A stretch of DNA of 46,486 bases from Candidatus Zixiibacteriota bacterium (lineage in GTDB: Bacteria > RBG-13-66-14 > B26-G2 > WVWN01). This document shows, in pieces, positions 1 through 7,111 of the stretch. The first letter of the stretch is position 1. Each line of letters opens with the position of its first letter. The notes under the pieces are model-generated. The model worked only from the letters and a program-made list of their open reading frames with translations, searched no databases and had not been told where the DNA came from. The translations under genes and the position numbers were made by a program. The stretch lies in NCBI GenBank assembly GCA_030613505.1, contig JAUWLW010000023.1, positions 1-46,486 of the forward strand, in the 5' to 3' direction.

Positions 1-10
1 TATAGAGGAA

Positions 11-35
11 ACCCGGCCTCGCGGCCGGGTTTTTT
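11..35 (+). terminator. Rho-independent terminator
   Basis: Perfect 8-bp stem (ACCCGGCC at 11-18, GGCCGGGT at 23-30) with a TCGC loop, followed by a T run at 30-35. The T run lies on the plus-strand side, so it mainly ends a plus-strand gene left of the window. It also sits just beyond the stop of the minus-strand gene at 62 and may act in both directions, although the minus-strand side has only three T. Confidence 0.8.
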
Positions 36-61
36 CGTACTGATTCGGAATGGTGCGTTAC

Positions 62-1090
62 CTATCTTTCCTTGGGACATTCCACCACGAAATACGAGAA
101 CCCGGAGCCGTCGAAGAACCCGGGCGAACCCTCGAACTTCCACGTTTCGGGGTCGTATATGATCTTCTCGGTGATTTCGCCGCCCTTTTCGTCCTGCGCC
201 GTATCGTGGGCCACGTATAGTACGTATTTGCCGTTAGCCAGTCTGGCTATGCCGACCACCGCGGCGCAATGCCAGTCGCCGCATAACTCGACGTCCTGGC
301 CGGCCTTGATCTCCTTTATGATCTCGTCGAAGTCTGTTATCTGGCGGGTAGTTACGCCGTAGCCTCTATCTTGCATATATTGATCTTTGGTTTTATACCA
401 TTCGTAGCCGCAACCCTTGGGGTCCCAACCGGTAGCCTCTCTCATCGTGGGGATGCTCATTTCCTCTTCGGTCAGGCCGAGTTTGTACTTCGCGTTGAGG
501 AACTTGAGGCTGTTCGAGACGGCCGCCGGAACGCACTCGTTCAGGCTGGCGCCGGTATTCGGGAATTCGCCTTCGTGAAAGGCCGAATCGGCGACGCTGT
601 CGCCGAACTCGGCGTCAGGCGGGTCCTGCAGGATGGGTGTTCCCTCTTGGAAGCCCGGGGCCACAACGACCAAGCGGTCGGTTACCGACGCCCGTTTGAA
701 ATCGCCGGGCATCGTCGTGAGGACGTTGGACGTCAGCTTGTAGGCGTACTCCAACGTCGTTACGTCGGTCCCTTTGGCCACGCCCAGGTCGAAACCGAAC
801 GTCCAGTGCGCGCGTTCTGTCGAGGGCGGAACCGGGACGTTCCGAACCACCCATCTTTTGTCTACGGCCAAGTTGAGATATAGGGTGGTGTGCGCGCGCT
901 CATAACCTAGGGTAGCCGAACCCCAGGGCGTATTCGGTTCCTCGCGGTTGACCCAGAAGAACTCAAGTTGGTGAAACTCATACGACACGTTGTACGGGTT
1001 CTTGGTTTCTTCCTCGCAAGACGGTATAGCTAAAAGAACGGCGATAAAGAACGCGGTGGCGACGAACCTGTTTAAGCGTCCTCGTTTCAT
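62..1090 (-). CDS. C39-like cysteine peptidase lipoprotein
   Basis: Secreted lipoprotein of 342 residues. The N-terminus (MKRGRLNRF, then a hydrophobic stretch) ends in a lipobox-like IPSC with the anchored Cys at about residue 25. Residues 26-170 resemble no family I know. The C-terminal half looks like a C39-like papain-fold domain: nucleophile Cys186 in NECVPAAVSNSL, His274 in DWHCAAVVGI, and an HD pair at about 295-296 as possible third catalytic residue. This layout is known from peptidase_C39_2 proteins, but the active site is inferred. The start was chosen at ATG 1090, where AAGGGG lies 8 nt upstream; a longer frame upstream has no signal sequence. A weak promoter (TTGCCT, 16 bp, TATACC) may lie near 1150-1180. 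It is a single-gene unit ended near the hairpin at 11-35. The substrate is unknown. Confidence 0.7.
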   Translation of the reverse strand: MKRGRLNRFVATAFFIAVLLAIPSCEEETKNPYNVSYEFHQLEFFWVNREEPNTPWGSATLGYERAHTTLYLNLAVDKRWVVRNVPVPPSTERAHWTFGFDLGVAKGTDVTTLEYAYKLTSNVLTTMPGDFKRASVTDRLVVVAPGFQEGTPILQDPPDAEFGDSVADSAFHEGEFPNTGASLNECVPAAVSNSLKFLNAKYKLGLTEEEMSIPTMREATGWDPKGCGYEWYKTKDQYMQDRGYGVTTRQITDFDEIIKEIKAGQDVELCGDWHCAAVVGIARLANGKYVLYVAHDTAQDEKGGEITEKIIYDPETWKFEGSPGFFDGSGFSYFVVECPKER

Positions 1091-1292
1091 CTTCCATACC
1101 CCTTGGTCTGCCGTTCTGTGTGAGCTGAAATTGAATATTCCGATAACACAATGGGTATAGCAGGATTTCGCCCGAAGGCAAGTCGTACCGAAGGAACGAG
1201 TTATTTTAAAGCGGGTCAAGGGACTGAAATCGTTTGGTCCCCGGCGTTGCGGCCGGGCTTTATTGGCGGAAGAATGTGCCTGCTCAAAACCG

Positions 1293-1321
1293 TTGACATA
1301 ATAGTTGGGTTACTTTATTAT
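1293..1321 (+). promoter_or_regulatory. sigma70-type promoter
   Basis: TTGACA at 1293-1298, 17-bp spacer, TATTAT at 1316-1321 (6/6 and 5/6 matches). The predicted start of transcription is near 1328, giving a leader of about 18 nt that carries the Shine-Dalgarno GAGGGG of the gene starting at 1346. Confidence 0.85.
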
Positions 1322-1345
1322 TGCGTATAAGAAAGAGGGGATATT

Positions 1346-2209
1346 ATGAGAAAAGGTTTACAGGTATGCGCCGTTGTTATGGCTTTGGCTGCCTCGGCCT
1401 TCGCCGAACCCGGCGACGTTATTTGGTGGGGTAAGATCGCCGCGTCGGAGAATATCGTCATCGGCGGCCTGGCGTACGACCCGCAGGACGGCAAGATATG
1501 GGCCGCGGGGCCTATTTCCGGTACCAAGCGTCAATGCAGGTATTGCAAATTCGACCCCGAGACCCGCGAAGTAGTCAGGCCCTGGGCGTCTATGGCGTCG
1601 ACGGTCGGCAGCTGCTTCGACGTAGGCTACGGCTACGAGTACGGGGGCGTCAGATGCCTCGTCGTCAACGACGACGTCGATTATTCGCCGTACACGAAAA
1701 TTATCGACCCGCGCGACGGCTCGTATAAAGGGGGCCTTCCGGATTATTACAGCCGGCCGAGCTACACCGCCGGCTGCGCCGTGGACTGGAATACGAACGA
1801 CGTGTACATCTCCAGCAATATGCGCACGCTCGACGGCGGTACCGACGACCCCCGCGTCGCTCGCTACGACGGTAGCTCGTGGAAGGTGTTCGCGACGGTA
1901 GGGGAGGCCAACGAGGGGCTGGCCGTGGGCTGGGGATACGTGTTTCTTTTAAGGATGTTCCCCTATTACGACATATACGTCTTCGACAAGGGCGGGGAAT
2001 TGAAGGATACGATTCACCTAAAGAACCTCCCCGCCAATTTCGTCGCCGGCCTGAGCCTGGGGAGGGTGGACGCCGTCGGCACGAACGAGTCGATGTACGT
2101 CGGCATCAAGTCGGGCGACCATAGCGTCGTCGAGGTCGAGGTGAAAGATTACGCCGGCGTCGCCGTAGCGCCGACGTCGTTGGGGCGCGTTAAAGCGCTC
2201 TTCCGGTAG
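1346..2209 (+). CDS. secreted propeller-like protein with SLGxVxALxR tail
   Basis: 287-residue exported protein. A signal peptide (MRKGLQVCAVVMALAASAFA, cleavage after AFA) is followed by repeated short blocks (LAYDPQDGKIWAA, VDWNTNDVYIS, LAVGWGYVFL) that look like beta-propeller blades, as in proteins that report on or bind to surfaces. No catalytic motif is visible. The last residues, VAVAPTSLGRVKALFR, are nearly the same as the end of the secreted protein at 6138-6899, although the two bodies differ. This suggests a shared tail signal or a common C-terminal module. The start is supported by GAGGGG 5 nt upstream. It has its own promoter and terminator, hence a monocistronic unit. Function unknown. 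Confidence 0.75.
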   Translation: MRKGLQVCAVVMALAASAFAEPGDVIWWGKIAASENIVIGGLAYDPQDGKIWAAGPISGTKRQCRYCKFDPETREVVRPWASMASTVGSCFDVGYGYEYGGVRCLVVNDDVDYSPYTKIIDPRDGSYKGGLPDYYSRPSYTAGCAVDWNTNDVYISSNMRTLDGGTDDPRVARYDGSSWKVFATVGEANEGLAVGWGYVFLLRMFPYYDIYVFDKGGELKDTIHLKNLPANFVAGLSLGRVDAVGTNESMYVGIKSGDHSVVEVEVKDYAGVAVAPTSLGRVKALFR

Positions 2210-2231
2210 GACTCCACGTAGTTTTATAAAT

Positions 2232-2257
2232 AAACCGGGCCGGGCGGCCGGGTTTTT
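2232..2257 (+). terminator. Rho-independent terminator
   Basis: Hairpin with outer arm AAACC (2232-2236)/GGTTT (2251-2255), one G/G mismatch and inner GGCC/GGCC stem, loop 2242-2245, followed by T residues to 2257. It lies 23 nt after the stop at 2209. The flanking A and T runs let it also serve the minus-strand permease ending at 2284. Confidence 0.75.
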
Positions 2258-2283
2258 ATCGTTTCCCGCGAGCCGATTTTCAA

Positions 2284-3573
2284 CTAACGTATTATAATTT
2301 TTCTCCCCTTACCCCAACGGTAGGCGGCTTCGATGGCGAACGCACTGCCGACCAGGCCGACGAGGACCCAGAGAGTGCGGGGCTCGAGCTTCGCCGTCTC
2401 CCATATTAGCGCACCCAGTGCCCCCAGACACAAGATGACTCCCAACGCAGGTAACCACGGCGTACTGCGCGTGTCCTTACGCAAGCGGATGTTGGCCGCG
2501 TTGACCGCGGCGAAGATGATTAGGAAGCCCGCGCTCCCGACGGTAGCGATGCGGGAAAGGTCGAAGAGGTTCGCTATAGCCAGCGTGAGAGCGGCCGAAA
2601 TCAACAGCCCCGCGAGCGGTTTTCTCCAGATTTTCTTCTCCAATATGGCCGGGAGTTCGCCGTCCTTGGCGATGATATAGCTCATGCGGGTAACGCCGTA
2701 GAGCGTGGCGTTGATGGCCGAGGCGGTAGACGCCAGCGCCGCTATCGCTATAAGGGCGTAGCCCGGTTTTCCGAGAAACGGCTCGGCCGCTACGGCCAGA
2801 GCGTAGTCCTTGGCCGCCACGATCTTGGCGACCGGCAGGTTGCCCAACGTTACGAAGGCTATGACGATGTACAGAAAGATGACGAAGCCGACGGCGGCGA
2901 AGAGAGCGCGGGGGATTGTCCGGGCTGCATCCTTAGCGTCTCCGGCGGCGTTGGCGATAAGTTCGAAACCCTCGTACGCGACGAAGATGACCATGCCGCC
3001 GGCGACTATTTGCCGGGCGCCGACCCAGGTCGCGGGCGCGAAGCCGGCGCTGTTGATGCTCCAAATGCCAGCGACGGCGAAAACCGAAAGGATGGCTATT
3101 TTAAAGGCGACGATCCACACCTCGGCGTTACCTATAACTTGGGCGCCCATGACGTTCAAAGACGTCATCAAGATTACGACGGCGCTTATAAAAACGTGTT
3201 TGAACAAGGGCTGCGTGGAGGCCGAGAAGAGGCTCGCGCCGTAGCTGCCGAAGGCGTACGCGTACAGAGAGAGGGTGACGATGTAGCTCAGCCACAGTAG
3301 TACGTTCGCGGACCCGGTGAAGTACCCCGCGCCGAAAGCACGGTCCAGGTAGGCTACCGTCCCCACGCCGTGGGGATACGCGACCGCGAGCCGCGCGTAG
3401 GAATAGGCCGTTATTAGCGCGATGACGCCGGCCACCGCGAACGCGATGGGCGTCGCTCCACCCGCCATCTGGACCGCCAGGCCCAGGACCGCGAAGATGC
3501 CGCCGCCCACCATGCCGCCGACGCCGATGGCGACGACGGGCCAAAAACCGAGGGCTTTTTTTTCAGCCGTCAA
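2284..3573 (-). CDS. APC-superfamily amino acid permease
   Basis: 429-residue integral membrane transporter, about 12 hydrophobic helices, of the amino acid-polyamine-organocation type. The first helix carries GGMVGGGIF (residues 19-27), the unwound substrate-binding motif of the family (usual form G-[IMV]-V-G-[SAG]-G-I-F). VAYEGFELIANAAGD in the middle matches the helix 6 region. Family members usually import amino acids with H+ or exchange them for related compounds; the substrate cannot be read from sequence. The start is TTG at 3573, with AAGGA close upstream (spacing about 3, rather short), and no better start lies before the first helix. It is downstream of, and in the same direction as, the DOMON lipoprotein gene, 114 nt away, with no promoter recognised in the gap. 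Confidence 0.85.
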   Translation of the reverse strand: MTAEKKALGFWPVVAIGVGGMVGGGIFAVLGLAVQMAGGATPIAFAVAGVIALITAYSYARLAVAYPHGVGTVAYLDRAFGAGYFTGSANVLLWLSYIVTLSLYAYAFGSYGASLFSASTQPLFKHVFISAVVILMTSLNVMGAQVIGNAEVWIVAFKIAILSVFAVAGIWSINSAGFAPATWVGARQIVAGGMVIFVAYEGFELIANAAGDAKDAARTIPRALFAAVGFVIFLYIVIAFVTLGNLPVAKIVAAKDYALAVAAEPFLGKPGYALIAIAALASTASAINATLYGVTRMSYIIAKDGELPAILEKKIWRKPLAGLLISAALTLAIANLFDLSRIATVGSAGFLIIFAAVNAANIRLRKDTRSTPWLPALGVILCLGALGALIWETAKLEPRTLWVLVGLVGSAFAIEAAYRWGKGRKIIIR

Positions 3574-3687
3574 AGGTCCTTCGACTAAGATAGTTTGCGT
3601 TTACTTTTTTACGTTGGATTTGAACGTTGCCGAAGCAATTGCTGTCCGGCGAACGGCCTCGCCGCCGACTTGAGGGTACGCTCTTTT

Positions 3688-4248
3688 TCAAATTTTTAAA
3701 TCCGTCTTCGTCCGCACCTGGTGTTGCGTCTTGAAGTTGTCGGCGCCGTCGGGGCCGTACGCGAAGAGTACTTTGTGCGTCTGGCCCACGACGAGCTTGC
3801 GGTCGCGCTCGTCGCCCGAGTCGAGCGGGATAGTAAAACTTATCTCCGTAGCGCCGCCCTCCTCTTTCCCCCTCTTGTTCGTGACGTTGTCTTGGCCGCC
3901 CCCGTTCACGTCGGCGTCGTGGCCGAACAAGCCGTCGCCGTAGTCGTCCCGGATGAAGACCTGGCCGTCTTTGACGTAACCTATTATCAAGTTCGCGTCC
4001 TTCATGACGACGGCGGGGTCGAAGCCGACGGCGACCCAGCCGGTTGTCGGCGCTTTCACCGTCGCGTTCAGGTTTTTCCCCTCCGGCTTCCACGTGAAGG
4101 TTATTCTATCTATAGTTATGGAGCCGCCGTTGCCCGGGCCGACGGGCGACGTTTCGTCTTCGTCGCCGTTGCAACCGCACGTTAAGGCTGCCAACGCGAG
4201 CGCGGCCGACGCCGCGGCCGTAATTACGAGTTGATTATGCACATTCAT
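3688..4248 (-). CDS. DOMON-like lipoprotein
   Basis: 186 residues. The N-terminus has a signal sequence with a lipobox-like LTCGC (Cys24 or Cys26), followed by an acidic linker. From about residue 45 to the end it resembles a DOMON domain: ITFTWKPEG, GWVAVGFDP, MKDANLIIGYV, then a late beta strand VLFAYGP. DOMON domains are beta sandwiches that bind haem or sugar and usually sit outside the cell, as in cytochrome domains of cellobiose dehydrogenase. The typical Met/His haem ligands cannot be assigned safely here; Met at MKD is a candidate. ATG 4248 has a strong Shine-Dalgarno (GAGGAGG) 7 nt upstream. A near-consensus promoter lies at 4336-4364. Role probably in extracytoplasmic ligand or electron binding. 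Confidence 0.7.
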   Translation of the reverse strand: MNVHNQLVITAAASAALALAALTCGCNGDEDETSPVGPGNGGSITIDRITFTWKPEGKNLNATVKAPTTGWVAVGFDPAVVMKDANLIIGYVKDGQVFIRDDYGDGLFGHDADVNGGGQDNVTNKRGKEEGGATEISFTIPLDSGDERDRKLVVGQTHKVLFAYGPDGADNFKTQHQVRTKTDLKI

Positions 4249-4335
4249 TTTAAACCTCCTCGGGCGCGCGAAACCTATCGACTTTTAGATACCGAGTGCC
4301 AAGTCAATTCGATCTAGAGGTTCAAATACGGCGCG

Positions 4336-4364
4336 ATTATAATTCAGTTACGATGCCATGTAAA
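4336..4364 (-). promoter_or_regulatory. sigma70-type promoter for DOMON lipoprotein
   Basis: On the minus strand: TTTACA (4364-4359), 17-bp spacer, TATAAT (4341-4336). It sits in the gap below the SDR gene and gives a leader of about 80 nt to the ATG at 4248. Confidence 0.8.
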
Positions 4365-4405
4365 GCGGAACGGCCGACGGCCCGTAGACGCGCGGCCACC
4401 AGGTA

Positions 4406-5353
4406 CTATAGCAGGACAAGGCCTTCTTTTAGCGTCGCGTACGCAAGCGTGGGGACGAGCTCCGCCTTCATCCGCGACGTATCGCCGTAGTAATTCGCCA
4501 TTCCTATCTTGATAAAGTCACATGTCAGCGGCGCCCGCGTCCCGAAGGCCGAGGCGAATAGTTCGACGGTACTTGCCGCGGCGTAGAAAGCCCACCGGGG
4601 GAGGCGGGGCGGCTGTGCATATCCCCAATGGTCCGCCGCGGCGTCCAGGAATCCTTGGAGCGTGAGCTCGTCGTCGTCGCCAAGATTGAAGACGCCCGCG
4701 ACGCCCGGTTTTTCTATCGCCGCGGCGACGGCGGCCAGGAAATCCGGGAGCGCGAGAAGGTGGACCCAAGTCGGCTCCCGCCACACGGCGAGGAGGTGCC
4801 GTTTCAAAAGCCACCTCGCCGCCTCGATCATTAGAACGCCGCGGCTGTAGATCATCCCGGGCCGAAGGGCTATCGGCGCGGTAGAGGTACGCTCGCAAGA
4901 GGCGAAGAGATATTTTTCCGCCGCCAGCCGGGTCCGCGCGTGTACCGACGCTGGGTTTCCCGCGAGTATCCCGCGCGCGGGGCGTTCGGGCGAGGATTCA
5001 CCTTCGACGTGCGGAAAGCTTACCAGGATTATTTTACCGACGCCGGCGGCCAAGGCCGCGTCCACGACGTTTTGAACGTACCGGACGTTGGTCGTCGGTA
5101 AAAATCTCTCCGGCCGAGGTTCGAAAAGGACGCCGGCCAAATGTACGACGGCGTCGACGCCCCGGAGCGGTTCGGCCAACGTCTCGGCGCGGGCGAGGTC
5201 CGCCCGGAAGGTGTGAACGTTAGGTCTTCGGGCGACGTCGGCGGGAACGGGTCTTCTATGTACGAGCAGATTTAGCTCGTGATTAGACGGGCCCATACGG
5301 CGCGCCAGAAACGAACCCAGATTGCCGGCAGCTCCCGTTATAAGGATTTTCAT
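4406..5353 (-). CDS. atypical NAD(P)-binding SDR/epimerase-like protein
   Basis: 315-residue Rossmann-fold protein of the extended SDR (NAD-dependent epimerase/dehydratase) type. The nucleotide-binding GAAGNLGS is at residues 7-14, DAVVHLAGV at about 67-75, a third beta strand KIILVSFPHVEG follows, and the C-terminal substrate domain contains the typical GVFNLGDDDELT. The catalytic YxxxK of the family is not there: the aligned position reads H138-ART-R142. It may therefore bind NAD(P) without classical SDR chemistry, as in NmrA-like or other atypical SDRs, or use other residues. ATG 5353 has no convincing Shine-Dalgarno. The gene lies in the same direction as the membrane protein gene upstream, about 95 nt away, with a palindrome between them. 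Confidence 0.75.
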   Translation of the reverse strand: MKILITGAAGNLGSFLARRMGPSNHELNLLVHRRPVPADVARRPNVHTFRADLARAETLAEPLRGVDAVVHLAGVLFEPRPERFLPTTNVRYVQNVVDAALAAGVGKIILVSFPHVEGESSPERPARGILAGNPASVHARTRLAAEKYLFASCERTSTAPIALRPGMIYSRGVLMIEAARWLLKRHLLAVWREPTWVHLLALPDFLAAVAAAIEKPGVAGVFNLGDDDELTLQGFLDAAADHWGYAQPPRLPRWAFYAAASTVELFASAFGTRAPLTCDFIKIGMANYYGDTSRMKAELVPTLAYATLKEGLVLL

Positions 5354-5425
5354 ATATTTCGGGGAACGAACGACGGAGCCATTTTAAGCCCGGAAAGTAC
5401 GCAATTTGTATTGTTGGGCACCACG

Positions 5426-5440
5426 CTGTAAGAATTACAG
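5426..5440. repeat. 15-bp palindrome CTGTAA-N3-TTACAG
   Basis: Perfect 6-bp arms (CTGTAA 5426-5431, TTACAG 5435-5440) around GAA. It lies in the gap between the membrane protein stop (5448) and the SDR start (5353), with no T run, so it looks like a dimer-binding operator and not a terminator. No cognate regulator is known. Confidence 0.4.
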
Positions 5441-5447
5441 ATGGTTA

Positions 5448-5942
5448 TTAGGCACTACAATAGATATCCTTATTTTTTACGGGTATTTTCCGCTTTTGGA
5501 GCAACGCGCGGACGGCAAAAACCGCGAATACCGCCACGACCAGCCAGGCGAAGACGTCGCCGGCGCGCGGGTAGACGGCCCATACGCCGCGAGTCGGTAG
5601 ATGGGCTACGACGACCGGGTCCTCGGCGGCGAAGTAGGGCGTCAGGTAGACGACGGCCGCCGCAACCGCGAATGCGACGTACTGGTAGACCGACATTATC
5701 ACGTCGGTTATGCCGCGCCAGGCGAAGGAGTTCGCCGCCGCCGTGGCCAGGACGGCGAGAGGGAGGCCGACCGCGACGCGTTGGCCGCGCAGCCACCGCA
5801 ACATAAAGACCGGCGCAAGCCACGCCGCGACGCCGACGACGTAGCGGCCGCCGGCGAAGAGCCAGAAGACGGCCGCAAACCCAAGCCATAACCAAGGGGT
5901 CGCCACGGAAAAGCGCGGTTTATGGGATCGAGGTATATCCAT
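5448..5942 (-). CDS. Lnt-like membrane region, no nitrilase domain
   Basis: 164-residue membrane protein with five or so hydrophobic helices. The part from residue 15 to 50 (FAAVFWLFAGGRY, AWLAPVFMLRWLRG) and the C-terminal GDVFAWLVVAV recall the N-terminal membrane half of apolipoprotein N-acyltransferase and related nitrilase-fused proteins, where such helices precede a catalytic carbon-nitrogen hydrolase domain. That domain (Glu-Lys-Cys triad) is absent here: the frame ends at 5448 and nothing downstream encodes it. It could be a truncated relic or a stand-alone helper. The resemblance is from memory. Its promoter leaves only a few nucleotides before ATG 5942, and there is no Shine-Dalgarno. 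Confidence 0.6.
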   Translation of the reverse strand: MDIPRSHKPRFSVATPWLWLGFAAVFWLFAGGRYVVGVAAWLAPVFMLRWLRGQRVAVGLPLAVLATAAANSFAWRGITDVIMSVYQYVAFAVAAAVVYLTPYFAAEDPVVVAHLPTRGVWAVYPRAGDVFAWLVVAVFAVFAVRALLQKRKIPVKNKDIYCSA

Positions 5943-5953
5943 GATTGGTAGGG

Positions 5954-5982
5954 ATTATAACAACGGCGCGCCCGGCGGTCAA
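5954..5982 (-). promoter_or_regulatory. promoter predicting a near-leaderless mRNA
   Basis: Minus strand: TTGACC (5982-5977), 17-bp spacer, TATAAT (5959-5954), matching 5/6 and 6/6. The -10 box ends only 11 nt before the ATG at 5942, so transcription should start about 3-5 nt before the start codon. Confidence 0.75.
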
Positions 5983-6091
5983 TTACGGCCACGGACGTTA
6001 CCGTATTGGTACCTCGCCGGCGGGAGTTTATAGATAAGGTTTATTACGCCGAGGCCGTGAAAAATTGTTTAACCAATTGAGTATTATAAAG

Positions 6092-6115
6092 AAAAAGCCG
6101 CCCGGAGGGGGCGGC
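6092..6115 (-). terminator. Rho-independent terminator
   Basis: Minus strand: 7-bp stem GCCGCCC (6115-6109)/GGGCGGC (6103-6097), loop of 5, then TTTTT (6096-6092). It lies 23 nt after the stop of the secreted protein gene at 6138. Confidence 0.85.
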
Positions 6116-6137
6116 CTGCTTACTCCTTAATTTACGT

Positions 6138-6899
6138 TTAGCGGTAAAGGGCCCTGACTTTTCCGAGCGAGGCCGGCGCGACGCTAACCGTAGCCGGGCA
6201 CGAGACGCGGTAGATAAAGCCGTTCGTACAGCCGATAAACAGGGCCGAGTTGTAATACGCCATGCCGTACGAGGTAGAGGGCGGCGCGAGGAACGAAGCG
6301 ACGATCGACCCTCCGCCGGCGACGGAATAACCGAAAATGCTAGGTCCGTAAGCGCCCCATATCAGCCGATTCCGGTGGTCGTACGTGATGTCGCGGTAGT
6401 CGGAGTTGGGCATGGGGAAGGATGAGAGGACGCTGCCGGTCGACAAGTTGTGGCGCCAGGTGTAGCTCGGATCGCTGTCGCTCGCGAATAATGCGGTAGT
6501 ACCGGCGCCGCCGTCGCCCGTTTGTTGCGGGGCGAGGCCGTACGGGTCGTGGTTTACACCCCAGGAACCTATCACCGACCCCGTCGTCCAATGGCAGTTG
6601 TAGACGGTGTCGTTGTTGTAGGAGCCGACCCAGACGTGGCCGGTGGTTGAGTACGCCAGGCCACGGTTGCTCGTACTGGACGGTACGGCCCACGAGCCCC
6701 GGACCGAACCGTTACCCGGGTTAAGGTTATAAACCGTGCGGGGGTGAACCAAGACGTGGAGGTACGTCCCGGAATGGGCGAGGCCTCGGATGCTGTTCGA
6801 GGGGGCTCGATAGGAGCCTAATATGTCGCCTAGCGCGGCGAGAGCCACGCCCGCGGCGCATAACGAAAGTACTAAGATACAAAACCAGCTTCTCGACAT
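6138..6899 (-). CDS. secreted propeller-like protein with SLGxVxALxR tail
   Basis: 253-residue exported protein. The signal peptide runs to about residue 22 (CAAGVALA, then ALGDILGSY). The body has blade-like repeats (IRGLAHSGTYLHVLV, NRGLAYSTTGHVWVG, YGMAYYNSALFIGC) that suggest a beta-propeller, each strand ending in an NG/TG turn, for example YNLNPGNGSVRGSW and YNCHWTTGSVIGSW. It ends VSVAPASLGKVRALYR, matching the tail of the protein at 1346-2209. ATG 6899 has AAAGGA 8 nt upstream. It has its own promoter and terminator. No enzymatic motif is visible; a surface or extracellular role is inferred from the signal peptide alone. Confidence 0.75.
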   Translation of the reverse strand: MSRSWFCILVLSLCAAGVALAALGDILGSYRAPSNSIRGLAHSGTYLHVLVHPRTVYNLNPGNGSVRGSWAVPSSTSNRGLAYSTTGHVWVGSYNNDTVYNCHWTTGSVIGSWGVNHDPYGLAPQQTGDGGAGTTALFASDSDPSYTWRHNLSTGSVLSSFPMPNSDYRDITYDHRNRLIWGAYGPSIFGYSVAGGGSIVASFLAPPSTSYGMAYYNSALFIGCTNGFIYRVSCPATVSVAPASLGKVRALYR

Positions 6900-6946
6900 C
6901 GATATAGTCCTTTCCGTTAAGGGTGTGGGTGTTAGTATTTAGGTTA

Positions 6947-6975
6947 TTAATATCATATATGACGTTATGAGTCAA
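6947..6975 (-). promoter_or_regulatory. sigma70-type promoter
   Basis: Minus strand: TTGACT (6975-6970), 17-bp spacer, TATTAA (6952-6947). It lies in an AT-rich stretch, with about 40 nt between the likely transcript start and ATG 6899. A second TATAAT-like box lies further upstream near 7020. Confidence 0.65.
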
Positions 6976-7111
6976 ATATATTTTGGTTTCGTCTATATTG
7001 CCTTTCAAAATACCTTATATTATACCGTCGAATCCGTTTTAGATAAGGATTTTATACGATAATAGGGGAAACCGCTTCGTTTTGGGTGTTTTTACGGGGA
7101 GAATGCGAGCG

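Noticed and set aside
62-1219. Longer start for the C39-like lipoprotein at 1219
   Set aside because: The first 43 residues lack a signal sequence and would bury the lipoprotein signal; ATG 1090 has a good Shine-Dalgarno.
1240-1257. Hairpin CCCGGC/GCCGGG as a terminator
   Set aside because: Only 6 bp, followed by CTTTATT without a T run, and no plus-strand gene precedes it.
3563-4093. 176-codon Arg-rich frame over the DOMON gene
   Set aside because: It is antisense or shifted shadow coding with extreme Arg content, no ribosome site and no family likeness.
6727-7008. Minus-strand open frame of 93 codons overlapping the secreted protein start
   Set aside because: Its second half is the secreted gene in another frame and the first half is AT-rich leader sequence containing the promoter; no signal or family likeness.
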